From Mesorhizobium koreense (GTDB lineage: Bacteria > Pseudomonadota > Alphaproteobacteria > Rhizobiales > Rhizobiaceae), in the NCBI RefSeq assembly GCF_031656215.1, contig NZ_CP134228.1:2437001-2501000 (forward strand): a stretch of DNA of 64,000 nt, read 5' to 3'. The notes below the pieces were generated by a model. It made no database searches, was not told the origin of the DNA, and saw only the letters and a program-made list of their open reading frames with translations. Each line of letters starts with the position of its first letter. The first letter of the stretch is position 1. This document shows positions 1 to 9,703 of this stretch, piece after piece. A program made the translations under genes and the position numbers.

Positions 1-218
1 AGATGGGCGGGATCGGCGTCGAGCGTCCGCACGTAGCGTTCGCCGGCGAGGGCGGCGGTGAGGCCCATGATCAACCACGGGCCGGGGCCGACGAAATCCT
101 CGCGCGGCACCTCGGCGAAGGCCTGTTCCAGCCGTGGATCGCTTGAGCCGCTTGCGGCCGCCATCTGGCGAGCATAGACGGAACGGATTTCCGTCAGATC
201 GACGTCACCGCCGGCCAT
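1..218 (-). CDS. Protein-L-isoaspartate O-methyltransferase-like protein (5' part only)
   Basis: Reading leftward from an ATG at 216-218, the frame stays open to the window edge, giving about 72 residues that begin MAGGDVDLTEIRSVYARQM and run through VPREDFVGPGPW. A short helical lead followed by AFxxVPRExFxGPGPW and an RYxxTxxxDP-like stretch is the usual N-terminus of small PCMT-family SAM methyltransferases. The SAM-binding core lies outside the window, so the substrate cannot be assigned. An upstream in-frame ATG at 231-233 is possible but has a poorer ribosome site. The gene diverges from the ion channel gene at 323. Confidence 0.6.
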   Translation of the reverse strand, partial: MAGGDVDLTEIRSVYARQMAAASGSSDPRLEQAFAEVPREDFVGPGPWLIMGLTAALAGERYVRTLDADPAH

Positions 219-322
219 GGTCAGAAATCCCATTCCAACATGTGTTATTCCTGAAATCCCGTTGCGGCCGACCGCCCGTCGGACGTTGCGAAAGCCGAAC
301 CAGTTTGCCAAAAGTGCCGGCG

Positions 323-1111
323 ATGGCCGAAAACGAAAAAAGCTCGAGTCTCGAAACGCTCCGCTCGTCGCTTAGGCGACTTTATCACGGCGAGTCGAAG
401 GCGGCGCTTCGCTTTCAACTCTCCATCATCTTCGTCGATCTGCTCACCATCGCCTTCTTTATCGTCTCGCCGGTCGTGAGGGACTGGCCGTCCTTTCTGT
501 GGCTCGACTATGCCGTTGCAGCCGTCCTCGCGATCGACATAGCGGCCCGTGCACTCGCCTCTAGGGATATTCCGCGCTGGTTGAAGCAGTTGCCGGTGCT
601 GGTCGATCTCTTCATCCTGGTGACGCTGCTCTTTCCCTACACCCTCTTCAACCTCGGCTTCCTGCGTATCCTGAGGCTATGGACCATCTCGCGGAGCGGT
701 ACGATCTGGCGACCGCTCGAACGGCGTGGCTACGGCATGTGGCGGGATGATGTTCAGGCGGTGATGAACCTCCTGACTTTCCTGCTGCTTGCCGCGAGCT
801 TCGTCTATGTGAGCTTCTACCGGGGCGGCAATGGCCTGGAGGGCTATGTCGATGCACTCTACGTCACGGTGGCGACGGTGACGACGACCGGCTTCGGCGA
901 CGTCGTTTTGCCCGGTATCTGGGGCAAGCTCACCTCGATCGTCATCATGATCGTCGGCATTACCTTGTTTGTGCGGCTGGCCCGCTCGATCTTCCGGCCG
1001 TTCAAGGTCCTCTTTCCATGCCCCGAATGCGCGCTGCAGCGCCATGACGTCGACGCGGTCTATTGCAAGGCGTGCGGGCACAAGCTCAAAATCCCCGACG
1101 AAGGGGAGTAG
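323..1111 (+). CDS. Voltage-gated-like potassium channel with C-terminal zinc ribbon
   Basis: 262-residue membrane protein. Hydrophobic segments lie at about 31-50, 60-78, 90-118, 148-165 and 203-218. An arginine-bearing stretch at 113-130 resembles an S4 sensor. The pore loop carries TTTGFGD at 187-193, a variant of the potassium selectivity filter TVGYGD. After the last helix the protein has no RCK/TrkA-N domain and ends in two CxxC pairs (CPEC 233-236, CKAC 248-251), which look like a small cytoplasmic zinc ribbon. The frame is open upstream to 134, but those residues have coding-like character only for the opposite gene, so I chose the ATG at 323. Ion selectivity and gating by metal or redox are inference. 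Confidence 0.75.
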   Translation: MAENEKSSSLETLRSSLRRLYHGESKAALRFQLSIIFVDLLTIAFFIVSPVVRDWPSFLWLDYAVAAVLAIDIAARALASRDIPRWLKQLPVLVDLFILVTLLFPYTLFNLGFLRILRLWTISRSGTIWRPLERRGYGMWRDDVQAVMNLLTFLLLAASFVYVSFYRGGNGLEGYVDALYVTVATVTTTGFGDVVLPGIWGKLTSIVIMIVGITLFVRLARSIFRPFKVLFPCPECALQRHDVDAVYCKACGHKLKIPDEGE

Positions 1112-1272
1112 AGACCGTCCATAAAGCCGTGCGGCCGGGCTGCAAATGGCGCTCGGCTGCGCTCCGGTGCTCGCCGATCACTGTTTTTGCCTCGGCACGT
1201 GACGGCTTTTGAACGGTCTTTCGCGTGAAAAGAATTGCCGGCCTGGGGCGGATGCTGCCCGCCCCGAAAGCC

Positions 1273-2511
<1,239 letters not shown>

Positions 2512-2665
2512 TCATGTCCGATCCCGCGCCGAATCGCAAGGCTCGATCGACGGGACCAGGACTGAATCCCTGTCATTAACCGCTGGTCAAAGCTTCCCTG
2601 CCACAATCCGGGGAACAGGGGTTCACGGCTGCCTTTTTGGCAGCCAGGTCGCCGGAAACTGGAAA

Positions 2666-3511
2666 ATGAAGCATCCCCGGCGTGTCAGCGACGCTATTGT
2701 CGCCGACGAGATCGGCATCGAGTACGGCCGCTACGGCGACTTCATCCTGAAGAGCGCCTACCAGAAGATATTCCGCCGCGAGGACGGGTTGTTGCGCCCC
2801 TTTGCCGTCGAGGGGCTCGTCATGCCGTTCCAAGACGGCCAGCCCATGCCGCCCGAAGCCCTTTTCGAAGCGATTCCTGCCGAGGACGAGGTCTTCGTGG
2901 AGAGCATGTGCCGCACGCTGCATTTGAGGAACTACGGCAATATCGGCGAGCCGGGGCTGGTTCTCTTCTTCAATTTCGACCCCCGCACCAACAGCGATTT
3001 CGCGGTGACGGTGAAGGAACTGGAGTTCATCGCCGGCCGCTACGGCGAAATCCAGCTCGACAGCCACCTGCTCGTCTGCGAGATCATCGAGACCGAGGCG
3101 CAGGATATCGACACGCTCGTCAGGATCACGGAGGAGATGCGCCGCCATGGCATCCGGCTCGCGGTCGATGATTTCGGTGTCGGCGATTCCGACCTGGAGC
3201 GGGTGAAATTGCTTCGACCTGATATCCTCAAGATCGATGGCGCGTGGTTCCGCCAGATCGCTGCTGTTCCGGCCGCCGCCGGCCTGTTCAAGTCTTTCGT
3301 CACCGGCCTGCACGGCCTTGGTGCGAAGGCCCTGATCGAAGGTGTTGAAACGCCGGAGCAGTTGGCGTGCGCGATCGATGCGGACGCCGACTATCTGCAG
3401 GGCTTTCTCTTTTCGCGGCCGAAACTCGCCGGCACGGTCTTCGACCCCGCATCGCTCAGGATCGATACGCTGCTCGAGCCGCATGCCAACGTGGTCCAAT
3501 TGTTCAAGTAA
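2666..3511 (+). CDS. Stand-alone EAL-domain protein, likely cyclic-di-GMP phosphodiesterase
   Basis: 281 residues with little beyond one EAL domain: no GGDEF, no membrane segment and no obvious sensor. The signature EAL is changed to EGL (E49). The other expected metal and substrate residues are present: N103 in FNFDP, E139 in CEIIE, D168 and D169 in VDDFG, K189 in LKID, E225 in IEGVE and Q245 in LQGF. The catalytic set therefore looks complete, which favours hydrolysis of cyclic di-GMP to pGpG over a dead receptor. It has no co-directional partner: the next gene, a GST, lies 97 bases on. Confidence 0.82.
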   Translation: MKHPRRVSDAIVADEIGIEYGRYGDFILKSAYQKIFRREDGLLRPFAVEGLVMPFQDGQPMPPEALFEAIPAEDEVFVESMCRTLHLRNYGNIGEPGLVLFFNFDPRTNSDFAVTVKELEFIAGRYGEIQLDSHLLVCEIIETEAQDIDTLVRITEEMRRHGIRLAVDDFGVGDSDLERVKLLRPDILKIDGAWFRQIAAVPAAAGLFKSFVTGLHGLGAKALIEGVETPEQLACAIDADADYLQGFLFSRPKLAGTVFDPASLRIDTLLEPHANVVQLFK

Positions 3512-3608
3512 GAACAATCAGCCGCGTTGATCCGTGCGGCAAAAATATTCATTTTGGCGCGCAGACAAGGTTGATCATAGTCCGCCTTTCACCACGGAGA
3601 CGCCGGTC

Positions 3609-4229
3609 ATGATCACCCTCTACGGCTCACTCGACAGCGGCAATTGCTACAAGCCGAGGCTGCTTGCCGCCAAGCTTGGCCTGCCGTTCCGGCATGTCGA
3701 AATCAGTTCGCGTGACGGCTCGACGCGGACGGACGCGTTCCTGGCGCGGAATCCGAATGGCAAGGTGCCTCTGTTGGAACTGGAGGACGGTCGTCTCCTG
3801 TGGGAATCGAACGCAATACTTCTTTATATGGCCGAAGGGACGCGTTTCCTGCCGAGCGATCGCTACGGGCGCGGCGTGGTCCACCAATGGCTCTTCTTCG
3901 AACAGTACAGCCATGAACCATATGTCGCGGTGCGCCGGGCGCTCGTCCGCTATCCGGAACGCGCCGCGATGGCCACGCCGGAAAGGCTTGCCGAGACGCT
4001 CGCCGGTGGCAATAGGGCGCTCGGCGTGATGGAGACGCAATTGGCGAAGGCGCCTTTCATTGCCGGCCGGTCCATCACCGTCGCCGATATCGCGCTCTTC
4101 GCCTACACGCAGGACGCCGAATATGCCGGTTTTGACCTCGGCTCATACCCGGCCGTGACGGCTTGGCTCGACCGTGTCAGGGCCGATCCGGGGCACGTGC
4201 AACTCGAATGGACGCCGCCGGAACTGTGA
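3609..4229 (+). CDS. Glutathione S-transferase family protein
   Basis: 206 residues with the two-part GST fold. The N-terminal thioredoxin-like part (1-78) has the LYGSLDSGNCYKPRL start with serine and asparagine at the usual catalytic place, the cis-proline GKVPLLE and the ESNAILLYMAE glutathione-binding turn. The C-terminal helical part (about 85-206) holds the ITVADIALFAYTQ N-capping box. The longer frame back to 3534 lacks a GST match, so the ATG at 3609 is preferred. The natural substrate is unknown. Confidence 0.87.
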   Translation: MITLYGSLDSGNCYKPRLLAAKLGLPFRHVEISSRDGSTRTDAFLARNPNGKVPLLELEDGRLLWESNAILLYMAEGTRFLPSDRYGRGVVHQWLFFEQYSHEPYVAVRRALVRYPERAAMATPERLAETLAGGNRALGVMETQLAKAPFIAGRSITVADIALFAYTQDAEYAGFDLGSYPAVTAWLDRVRADPGHVQLEWTPPEL

Positions 4230-4309
4230 TCTTCGCTTTTGGTGCGTTTGAATCGCGGATTAATTTCGGTTATGCGCAAGTCTGGACTAGACATCGGCCT
4301 CGGCTGATG

Positions 4310-4327
4310 CTGTCATCCGGTCGTAAT
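4310..4327 (+). promoter_or_regulatory. Pho-box-like site upstream of ugpB
   Basis: CTGTCATCCGGTCGTAAT: a perfect first PhoB half-site (CTGTCAT), a 4-base spacer and a second half that keeps the G, T, A and T positions. It lies 55 bases before the ugpB start, as expected for a PhoB-activated promoter. Known PhoB control of ugp operons supports the call. Only one tandem site is seen. Confidence 0.6.
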
Positions 4328-4382
4328 AAAAGCCGACCAATAAGCGAACCGCATCAAACGGCTTTCTATGGGAGAGAATAAC

Positions 4383-5708
4383 ATGAAGTTCCGAACCCTT
4401 CTCGCCGCGGCAACGGCGCTTGCGATGATGTCGCCGGTCGTCGCCGAAGCGAAGACCCAGATCCAGTGGTGGCACGCAATGGGCGGCGCGCTCGGGCAGA
4501 AGCTCGAAGCCATCGTGGCCGGCTACAACAAATCGCAGGACAATTACGAGGTGGTGCCGACCTACAAGGGCAGCTATCCCGAGACCATGACGGCCGCCAT
4601 CGCGGCTTTCCGTGCCCACCAGCAGCCCGACATCGTGCAGGTCTACGAGGTCGGCACCGGCACGATGATGGCCGCCAAGGGCGCCGTCTATCCGGTCTAC
4701 CAGCTCATGAAGGACACTGGCGAAGCGTTCAACCCCAAGGATTACCTGGCGGCGGTTGTCGGCTACTATACCGATACGAACGGCAATATGCTGTCGCTGC
4801 CGTTCAACTCCTCCACGCCGATCCTCTATTACAACAAAAACGTCTTCAAGAAGGCCGGCCTCGACCCCAATACGCCGCCCAAGACGTGGGAAGATGTCGA
4901 AAGCTATTCCAAGAAGATCATGGATTCGGGTGCGGCCAAATGCGGCTTCACCTCGGGCTGGATCTCCTGGGTGCAGCTCGAAAACTTCTCGGCCTGGCAC
5001 AATCTGCCGATCGGGACGGAAGAGAACGGTTTCGGCGGGCTTGACGCGCGCCTCAGCTTCAACGGTCCGATCCAGGCCCGGCACTGGGACAATCTGAAGA
5101 AGTGGCAAGACAACGGCATCTTCCAGTATGGCGGACCCGTGGGCGGCAATGATGCGGGACCGAAATTCTATTCGCAGGAATGCGCCATCTACATGAACTC
5201 CTCGGCTTCGCGCGCCGACATTCTTGCCAATTCCAAGGGTTTCGATGTCGGCATCGGCATGCTGCCATACTATTCCGACGTAAAGGGTGCTCCGCAGAAT
5301 TCGATCATCGGCGGCGCAACGCTGTGGGTCCTGCAGGGCAAGGACAAGGATCACTACAAGGGCGTGGCGGACTTCTTCCACTACCTGTCCTCGGCCGAAG
5401 TCCAGGCCGACTGGCACCAGTTCTCCGGCTACCTGCCAATCACCAAGGCTGCCTATGAACTCGGCCAGAAGCAGGGCTATTACGAGAAGAATCCGGGTGC
5501 CGACGTCGCCATCAAGCAGATGACGCTCAATCCGCCTACGGCGAATTCGAAAGGCCTGCGCTTCGGTAACTACGTGCAGGTGCGCCAGATCATCGACGAG
5601 GAATTCCAGAGCTTGCTGGCAGGAAAGAAAACCGGCCAGGAGGCGCTCGATGCCGTCGTCAAGCGGGGCAACGAACTGATCGCCGAATTCCAGAAGGCCA
5701 ACGAATAG
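4383..5708 (+). CDS. ugpB: sn-Glycerol-3-phosphate ABC transporter, periplasmic binding protein
   Basis: 441 residues. A cleavable Sec signal (MKFRTLLAAATALAMMSP, cleavage about 22-24) precedes a family 1 solute-binding fold. IQWWHAMGG near the mature N-terminus, GSYPETMTA, QVYEVGTGTMMA and the LPFNSSTPILYYN stretch are typical of UgpB. It captures glycerol-3-phosphate and glycerophosphodiesters in the periplasm for UgpAEC. The ATG at 4383 follows GGGAGA. It is first in the operon and separated from ugpA by a strong hairpin, which probably raises UgpB level over the membrane parts. Confidence 0.94.
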   Translation: MKFRTLLAAATALAMMSPVVAEAKTQIQWWHAMGGALGQKLEAIVAGYNKSQDNYEVVPTYKGSYPETMTAAIAAFRAHQQPDIVQVYEVGTGTMMAAKGAVYPVYQLMKDTGEAFNPKDYLAAVVGYYTDTNGNMLSLPFNSSTPILYYNKNVFKKAGLDPNTPPKTWEDVESYSKKIMDSGAAKCGFTSGWISWVQLENFSAWHNLPIGTEENGFGGLDARLSFNGPIQARHWDNLKKWQDNGIFQYGGPVGGNDAGPKFYSQECAIYMNSSASRADILANSKGFDVGIGMLPYYSDVKGAPQNSIIGGATLWVLQGKDKDHYKGVADFFHYLSSAEVQADWHQFSGYLPITKAAYELGQKQGYYEKNPGADVAIKQMTLNPPTANSKGLRFGNYVQVRQIIDEEFQSLLAGKKTGQEALDAVVKRGNELIAEFQKANE

Positions 5709-5723
5709 TCTATCGACCTTCAC

Positions 5724-5749
5724 GAAGCCCGCGCCAAGGCGCGGGCTTC
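5724..5749 (+). terminator. Intercistronic hairpin between ugpB and ugpA
   Basis: Perfect inverted repeat: GAAGCCCGCGC at 5724-5734 and GCGCGGGCTTC at 5739-5749 around a CAAG loop. No T-run follows, so it is better read as an attenuator or 3'-end mRNA stabiliser than as a full terminator. Such hairpins are common after binding-protein genes. Confidence 0.65.
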
Positions 5750-5776
5750 ACATATCTCCTCTCCCCGGGTCGGTAG

Positions 5777-6661
5777 ATGCAGACGAAGCGCACCCTCTTC
5801 CGCAGCAAGACGCTGCCCTATCTGCTCATTCTGCCGCAGATGGCGGTCACGGTCATTTTCTTCCTTTGGCCCGCCGCGCAGGCGGTGCGCCAGTCGTTCA
5901 TGCGCGAAGACGCCTTCGGCTTCAAAACGACCTTCGTGTGGTTCGACAATTACGCCCGCCTGTTTTCGGATCCGACATATGAGAACTCGCTTCGGGTCAC
6001 GCTCGTATTCGCGGTCGGCGTTGCGCTTCTATCCCTGATCTCGGCGCTCGTCCTGGCGCTGGCGGTCGACCGCACGATCCGCTCCAGCCAGGTCTACACC
6101 ACGCTGCTCGTCTGGCCTTACGCCGTGGCGCCGGCGGTGGCCGGCATCCTGTGGTGGTTCATGTTCAACCCGACGATCGGGATCCTTCCCTATCTGCTCA
6201 GCTTCGTCGATTATCACTGGGACCACTCGCTATCGGGGTTCGACGCCATGATCCTCGTCATCATCGCATCGAGCTGGAAGCAGATTTCCTATAATTTCCT
6301 GTTCTTCGTCGCAGGTTTGCAGGCCATCCCGAAATCGCTTGTCGAGGCCGCCGCGATCGACGGGGCGGGGCCCTATAAACGCTTCTTCACCATCATTTTC
6401 CCTCTCCTGTCGCCGACGACCTTCTTCCTGCTGGTAATCAACACCGTCTACGCCATGTTCGACACTTTCGCGGTTATTCACGCCACGACGCAGGGCGGCC
6501 CGGCGCAGGCCACCAACACGCTTGTCTACAAGGTTTTCCAGGACGGTTTCATCGGCCTGAACATCGGCTCCTCCGCCACGCAGTCGGTGGTGCTGATGGT
6601 CATCGTGATCGCACTTACCTTCATCCAGTTCCGCTGGATCGAGCGCAATGTTCAGTATTGA
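5777..6661 (+). CDS. ugpA: Glycerol-3-phosphate ABC transporter permease UgpA
   Basis: 294 residues, MalF-type inner membrane permease with six predicted helices. The coupling loop [22 protein letters not shown] (about 195-216) is the EAA motif that docks on UgpC. The sequence starts [17 protein letters not shown] at 5777, 68 bases after ugpB. It forms the channel with UgpE, whose start is 9 bases beyond the stop. Confidence 0.93.
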   Translation: MQTKRTLFRSKTLPYLLILPQMAVTVIFFLWPAAQAVRQSFMREDAFGFKTTFVWFDNYARLFSDPTYENSLRVTLVFAVGVALLSLISALVLALAVDRTIRSSQVYTTLLVWPYAVAPAVAGILWWFMFNPTIGILPYLLSFVDYHWDHSLSGFDAMILVIIASSWKQISYNFLFFVAGLQAIPKSLVEAAAIDGAGPYKRFFTIIFPLLSPTTFFLLVINTVYAMFDTFAVIHATTQGGPAQATNTLVYKVFQDGFIGLNIGSSATQSVVLMVIVIALTFIQFRWIERNVQY

Positions 6662-6670
6662 GGCGCGCGC

Positions 6671-7519
6671 ATGATCGAAAACAGACCCTGGTTGAATTTC
6701 TTCTGCCACGCGATCCTGATCCTCGGCGTGGCCGTCGTCGCCTTGCCCGTCTATATCGCGCTTATTGCGTCGACGCGCGGGCCGAACGATTTCTATTCCG
6801 GCATCGTGCCGCTCCTGCCGGGCCCGCATACGATCGAGAACTACAAGGAGGTGCTGTTCTCCGGCATCTCCACCTCCGGCGCGCCGCCGATCGGCCTGAT
6901 GATGTTCAACAGCCTTGTCATGGCGCTCTCCATCGCCATCGGCAAGATCGCGATCTCGATCATCTCAGCCTTCGCGATCGTCTATTTCCGCTTCCCCTTC
7001 CGGTCACTGGCCTTCTGGTTGATCTTCATCACGCTGATGCTGCCGGTCGAGGTGCGCATCCTGCCGACATTCAAGGTCGTTTCCGACCTCGGCATGCTGA
7101 ACAGCTATGCGGGGCTGTCGGTTCCGCTGATCGCTTCGGCGACCGCTACTTTCCTGTTCCGCCAGTTTTTCCTCACCGTGCCTGAAGAGCTTATGGAAGC
7201 GGCGCGCGTCGACGGCGCCGGACCGATGCGGTTCTTCTGGGATATTCTCGTGCCGCTGTCGCGCACCAACATGGCGGCGCTGTTCGTGATCCTGTTCATC
7301 TATGGCTGGAACCAGTATCTGTGGCCGCTGATGATCACGACCGATCCGAATTATTACACGGTGGTCATGGCCATCAAGCGCATGGCGGATGTGGCCGATT
7401 CCATTCCGAAATGGAACGTCGTCATGGCAACGGTGGTATTGGCGCTCCTGCCGCCTGTCATCGTGGTGATCGCCATGCAGCGGCTGTTCGTCAAGGGTCT
7501 GGTCGAGACCGAGAAATAG
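6671..7519 (+). CDS. ugpE: Glycerol-3-phosphate ABC transporter permease UgpE
   Basis: 282 residues, MalG-type permease and partner of UgpA. An N-terminal helix (about 9-31) is followed by a periplasmic stretch and five further helices. The EAA loop is EEAARVDGAGPMRFFWDILVPL-like (about 173-195, beginning LMEAARVDGAG). FIYGWNQYLWPLMIT is the typical MalG-family end segment. The operon order and the UgpB type of the first gene support glycerol-3-phosphate over another sugar. Confidence 0.93.
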   Translation: MIENRPWLNFFCHAILILGVAVVALPVYIALIASTRGPNDFYSGIVPLLPGPHTIENYKEVLFSGISTSGAPPIGLMMFNSLVMALSIAIGKIAISIISAFAIVYFRFPFRSLAFWLIFITLMLPVEVRILPTFKVVSDLGMLNSYAGLSVPLIASATATFLFRQFFLTVPEELMEAARVDGAGPMRFFWDILVPLSRTNMAALFVILFIYGWNQYLWPLMITTDPNYYTVVMAIKRMADVADSIPKWNVVMATVVLALLPPVIVVIAMQRLFVKGLVETEK

Positions 7520-7535
7520 AGAGGCTTGAACCCGC

Positions 7536-8621
7536 ATGGCGGCAATTTCCCTCCATGATGTACGCAAGAAATACGGGACGACTGAGGTCATCCACGGGGT
7601 CGATCTCGATGTGACCGACGGGGAGTTCATCGTCATCGTCGGGCCGTCGGGCTGCGGCAAGTCCACGCTTCTCAGGATGGTGGCGGGGCTGGAGCCGATT
7701 ACCGAAGGCACGATCGAGATCGGCGGGCGCGTCGTCAACGATCTCGAACCGGGCGAGCGCGATATCGCCATGGTCTTCCAGAACTACGCGCTTTATCCGC
7801 ATATGAGCGTCTACGACAACATGGCCTACGGGCTGAAGATCGCGGGGCTTTCCAAGGAGGCCATCCGCCAGCGCGTCGATGTCGCCGCCCAGATGTTGGA
7901 GTTGAAGCCCTATCTCGACCGCAGACCGCGGCAGCTTTCGGGCGGCCAACGCCAGCGTGTTGCCATGGGCCGGGCGCTGGTGCGCCAGCCAGCCGCCTTC
8001 CTGCTGGACGAACCGCTCTCCAACCTCGATGCCAAGCTCAGGGTGCAGATGCGCCTCGAGATCAAGGCGATGCAGCGCAAGGTCGAAACGACCTCGCTCT
8101 ACGTCACCCACGACCAGGTGGAGGCCATGACGCTCGCCGACCGGCTGGTTGTGATGAACGCCGGCTACGCCGAGCAGATCGACACGCCGCTCAACGTCTA
8201 CCGCGAACCGGCCACGACCTTCGTCGCCGGCTTCATCGGCTCACCGGCGATGAACCTCATGGCGGCGACCGTCGCCGCCAACGGCAAGGGGCTGGAGCTT
8301 GACGGCGGAGGCACGGTGAAGCCGCGCAATATTTCGCTGCCAGAGAGCGGGCGCAAGGTCCTTCTCGGCATCCGGCCCGAGCACCTTTCACTGGTTCAAG
8401 ATCTCAACGCCGACCTTCACCTCGCTGTGCAGGCGGTTGAGACGCTGGGTGCCGATACGCTCGCGCATGGCCGGCTCGCAGACGGTGGCGGGGTAGGGGG
8501 CGAACTCGTCGCCCGGCTGCCGGGTACGTCGGCGGTAAAACCCGACGAGGTGCTGCCGCTTGCCATCGAACCCGGCATGACGCATCTGTTCGACCGGGAA
8601 AGCGGCAAGCGGATCGAATAG
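7536..8621 (+). CDS. ugpC: Glycerol-3-phosphate ABC transporter ATP-binding protein
   Basis: 361 residues, MalK/UgpC-type ATPase. In order it shows Walker [10 protein letters not shown] (about 34-42), the Q-loop [11 protein letters not shown], the ABC signature [15 protein letters not shown], Walker [14 protein letters not shown] and the H-loop [10 protein letters not shown]. The C-terminal third is the TOBE/regulatory domain ([11 protein letters not shown]). It powers import through UgpA and UgpE. It is the last gene of the operon and converges on the MarR gene 21 bases beyond. Confidence 0.93.
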   Translation: MAAISLHDVRKKYGTTEVIHGVDLDVTDGEFIVIVGPSGCGKSTLLRMVAGLEPITEGTIEIGGRVVNDLEPGERDIAMVFQNYALYPHMSVYDNMAYGLKIAGLSKEAIRQRVDVAAQMLELKPYLDRRPRQLSGGQRQRVAMGRALVRQPAAFLLDEPLSNLDAKLRVQMRLEIKAMQRKVETTSLYVTHDQVEAMTLADRLVVMNAGYAEQIDTPLNVYREPATTFVAGFIGSPAMNLMAATVAANGKGLELDGGGTVKPRNISLPESGRKVLLGIRPEHLSLVQDLNADLHLAVQAVETLGADTLAHGRLADGGGVGGELVARLPGTSAVKPDEVLPLAIEPGMTHLFDRESGKRIE

Positions 8622-8642
8622 CGCGAGGCGCGCCGCTGCCGC

Positions 8643-9092
8643 TCATGCATTCGGAGGCAGTCTCGGCTGCATCCCGTCGCTTGGAGCGATTGCCTGAAGC
8701 GCGGCACGCAGCGTCCGATAGGCCTCTTCGCCGAGAAGTTCACGATACGCCGTTTCCATCCGCTTATTGAATTCGTGGACGATTTTTGTGACCCGCACGG
8801 CGGCGTCCAGCGGCAGGACCAGCTTGGCGCGGCGGTCAGTCGGGTCCGGTTCGCGCCGGACATAGCCAAGTCTCTCAAGCTCGTCGACCAGCTCGCCCAT
8901 GGCGGCCTTTCCGATTCCTGCGCGTTCGGCCAGGACACTCGACCGCGTCCCTTGGCGGTCGATATTGGCGAAAACGGCGCCGTGTTTGGGTCTGATCGCA
9001 GGATGTCCGCACGCCTGCAACGTCTCGACGAGGGCGCGGGCCGACGCCTGATAGGCATAAAGGAGTAGCGACTGGGTGTAAGGCGAATCCAT
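8643..9092 (-). CDS. MarR family transcriptional regulator
   Basis: 149 residues, one winged-helix domain. The recognition region is SVLAERAGIGKAAMGELVDELERLGYVRREPDPTDRR (roughly 52-88), whose tail DPTDRRAK is the MarR wing. Flanking helices make the dimer. It diverges from the SnoaL-like gene, and the 59-base gap carries two overlapping perfect palindromes that are its probable operator, so it likely represses itself and that gene. The ligand is unknown. Confidence 0.86.
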   Translation of the reverse strand: MDSPYTQSLLLYAYQASARALVETLQACGHPAIRPKHGAVFANIDRQGTRSSVLAERAGIGKAAMGELVDELERLGYVRREPDPTDRRAKLVLPLDAAVRVTKIVHEFNKRMETAYRELLGEEAYRTLRAALQAIAPSDGMQPRLPPNA

Positions 9093-9113
9093 CTTTTCAA
9101 ATCCGTATCGATG

Positions 9114-9134
9114 CCATATTATATGGAATCCATA
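9114..9134. promoter_or_regulatory. Two overlapping palindromes, probable MarR operator
   Basis: CCATAT-T-ATATGG (9114-9126) and TATGGA-A-TCCATA (9122-9134) are both perfect inverted repeats around a single base and share 5 bases. They lie between the divergent MarR (start 9092) and SnoaL-like (start 9152) genes, where a MarR dimer would block both promoters. Confidence 0.6.
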
Positions 9135-9151
9135 CTATGTTGGAGGAAAAC

Positions 9152-9703
9152 ATGTCATCGACTTCCGAAGCCGCACTTGCGGCTCACGAGATCGTCACGG
9201 CAATGGTCCATGCGTGGAATGCTCACGATGCACATGCCTTCGCGGCTATTTTTGCGCGGGATGCCGACTTTACCAACGTATTCGGAATGGGCGCTGAAGG
9301 TCGCGAAGAGGTGGAGCGGTTTCACAGGCCGATCTTCGAGACGATGTTCAAAGATAGCTGCCTTGCGGCCATCCGCATGCGGACGCGTCCGGTCCGGTCC
9401 GACGTCGCTGCCGTGGACGTCCATTGGGAGATGAGCGGCGCATGCGATCCCGCGGGCAACCAATGGCCGAACCGCCATGGACTGATGAGCCTGCTTATAA
9501 CCCGTGAGCAGGGGTGCTGGGCGATTGCGGTGATGCACAATATGGAGCTTCCTCCCGACGGGATGTCCGACGGGCAAGCGCGCTTGCAGGAACGGCATGT
9601 GCGCTCCGGCGCCGAGGAAGTCGACGAGATCTACCCTTTGGCTCCCGCCCCCAGCTTGACCCCGTTCTGCTCGGCAATGACGTCGGAAAGCATCGGCATG
9701 TAG
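9152..9703 (+). CDS. SnoaL-like/DUF4440 (SgcJ/EcaC-type) small protein
   Basis: 183 residues. The first 130 or so form a cone-like NTF2/SnoaL fold: VHAWNAHDAHAFAAIFARDADFTNVFG, then HWEMSG and MSLLITREQGCWAIAVMHNMEL. Family members bind small hydrophobic ligands or act as isomerases, but no reaction can be assigned here. The ATG at 9152 follows TGGAGG at good spacing, so it is chosen over 9137. The last 50 residues or so go past the domain, and the gene's end overlaps the end of the convergent dehydrogenase gene by 73 bases. Probably controlled by the divergent MarR protein. Confidence 0.75.
   Translation: MSSTSEAALAAHEIVTAMVHAWNAHDAHAFAAIFARDADFTNVFGMGAEGREEVERFHRPIFETMFKDSCLAAIRMRTRPVRSDVAAVDVHWEMSGACDPAGNQWPNRHGLMSLLITREQGCWAIAVMHNMELPPDGMSDGQARLQERHVRSGAEEVDEIYPLAPAPSLTPFCSAMTSESIGM

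Noticed and set aside
134-322. Extended N-terminus of the ion channel
   Set aside because: It lies over the divergent methyltransferase gene and has no membrane or domain features; ATG 323 is the better start.
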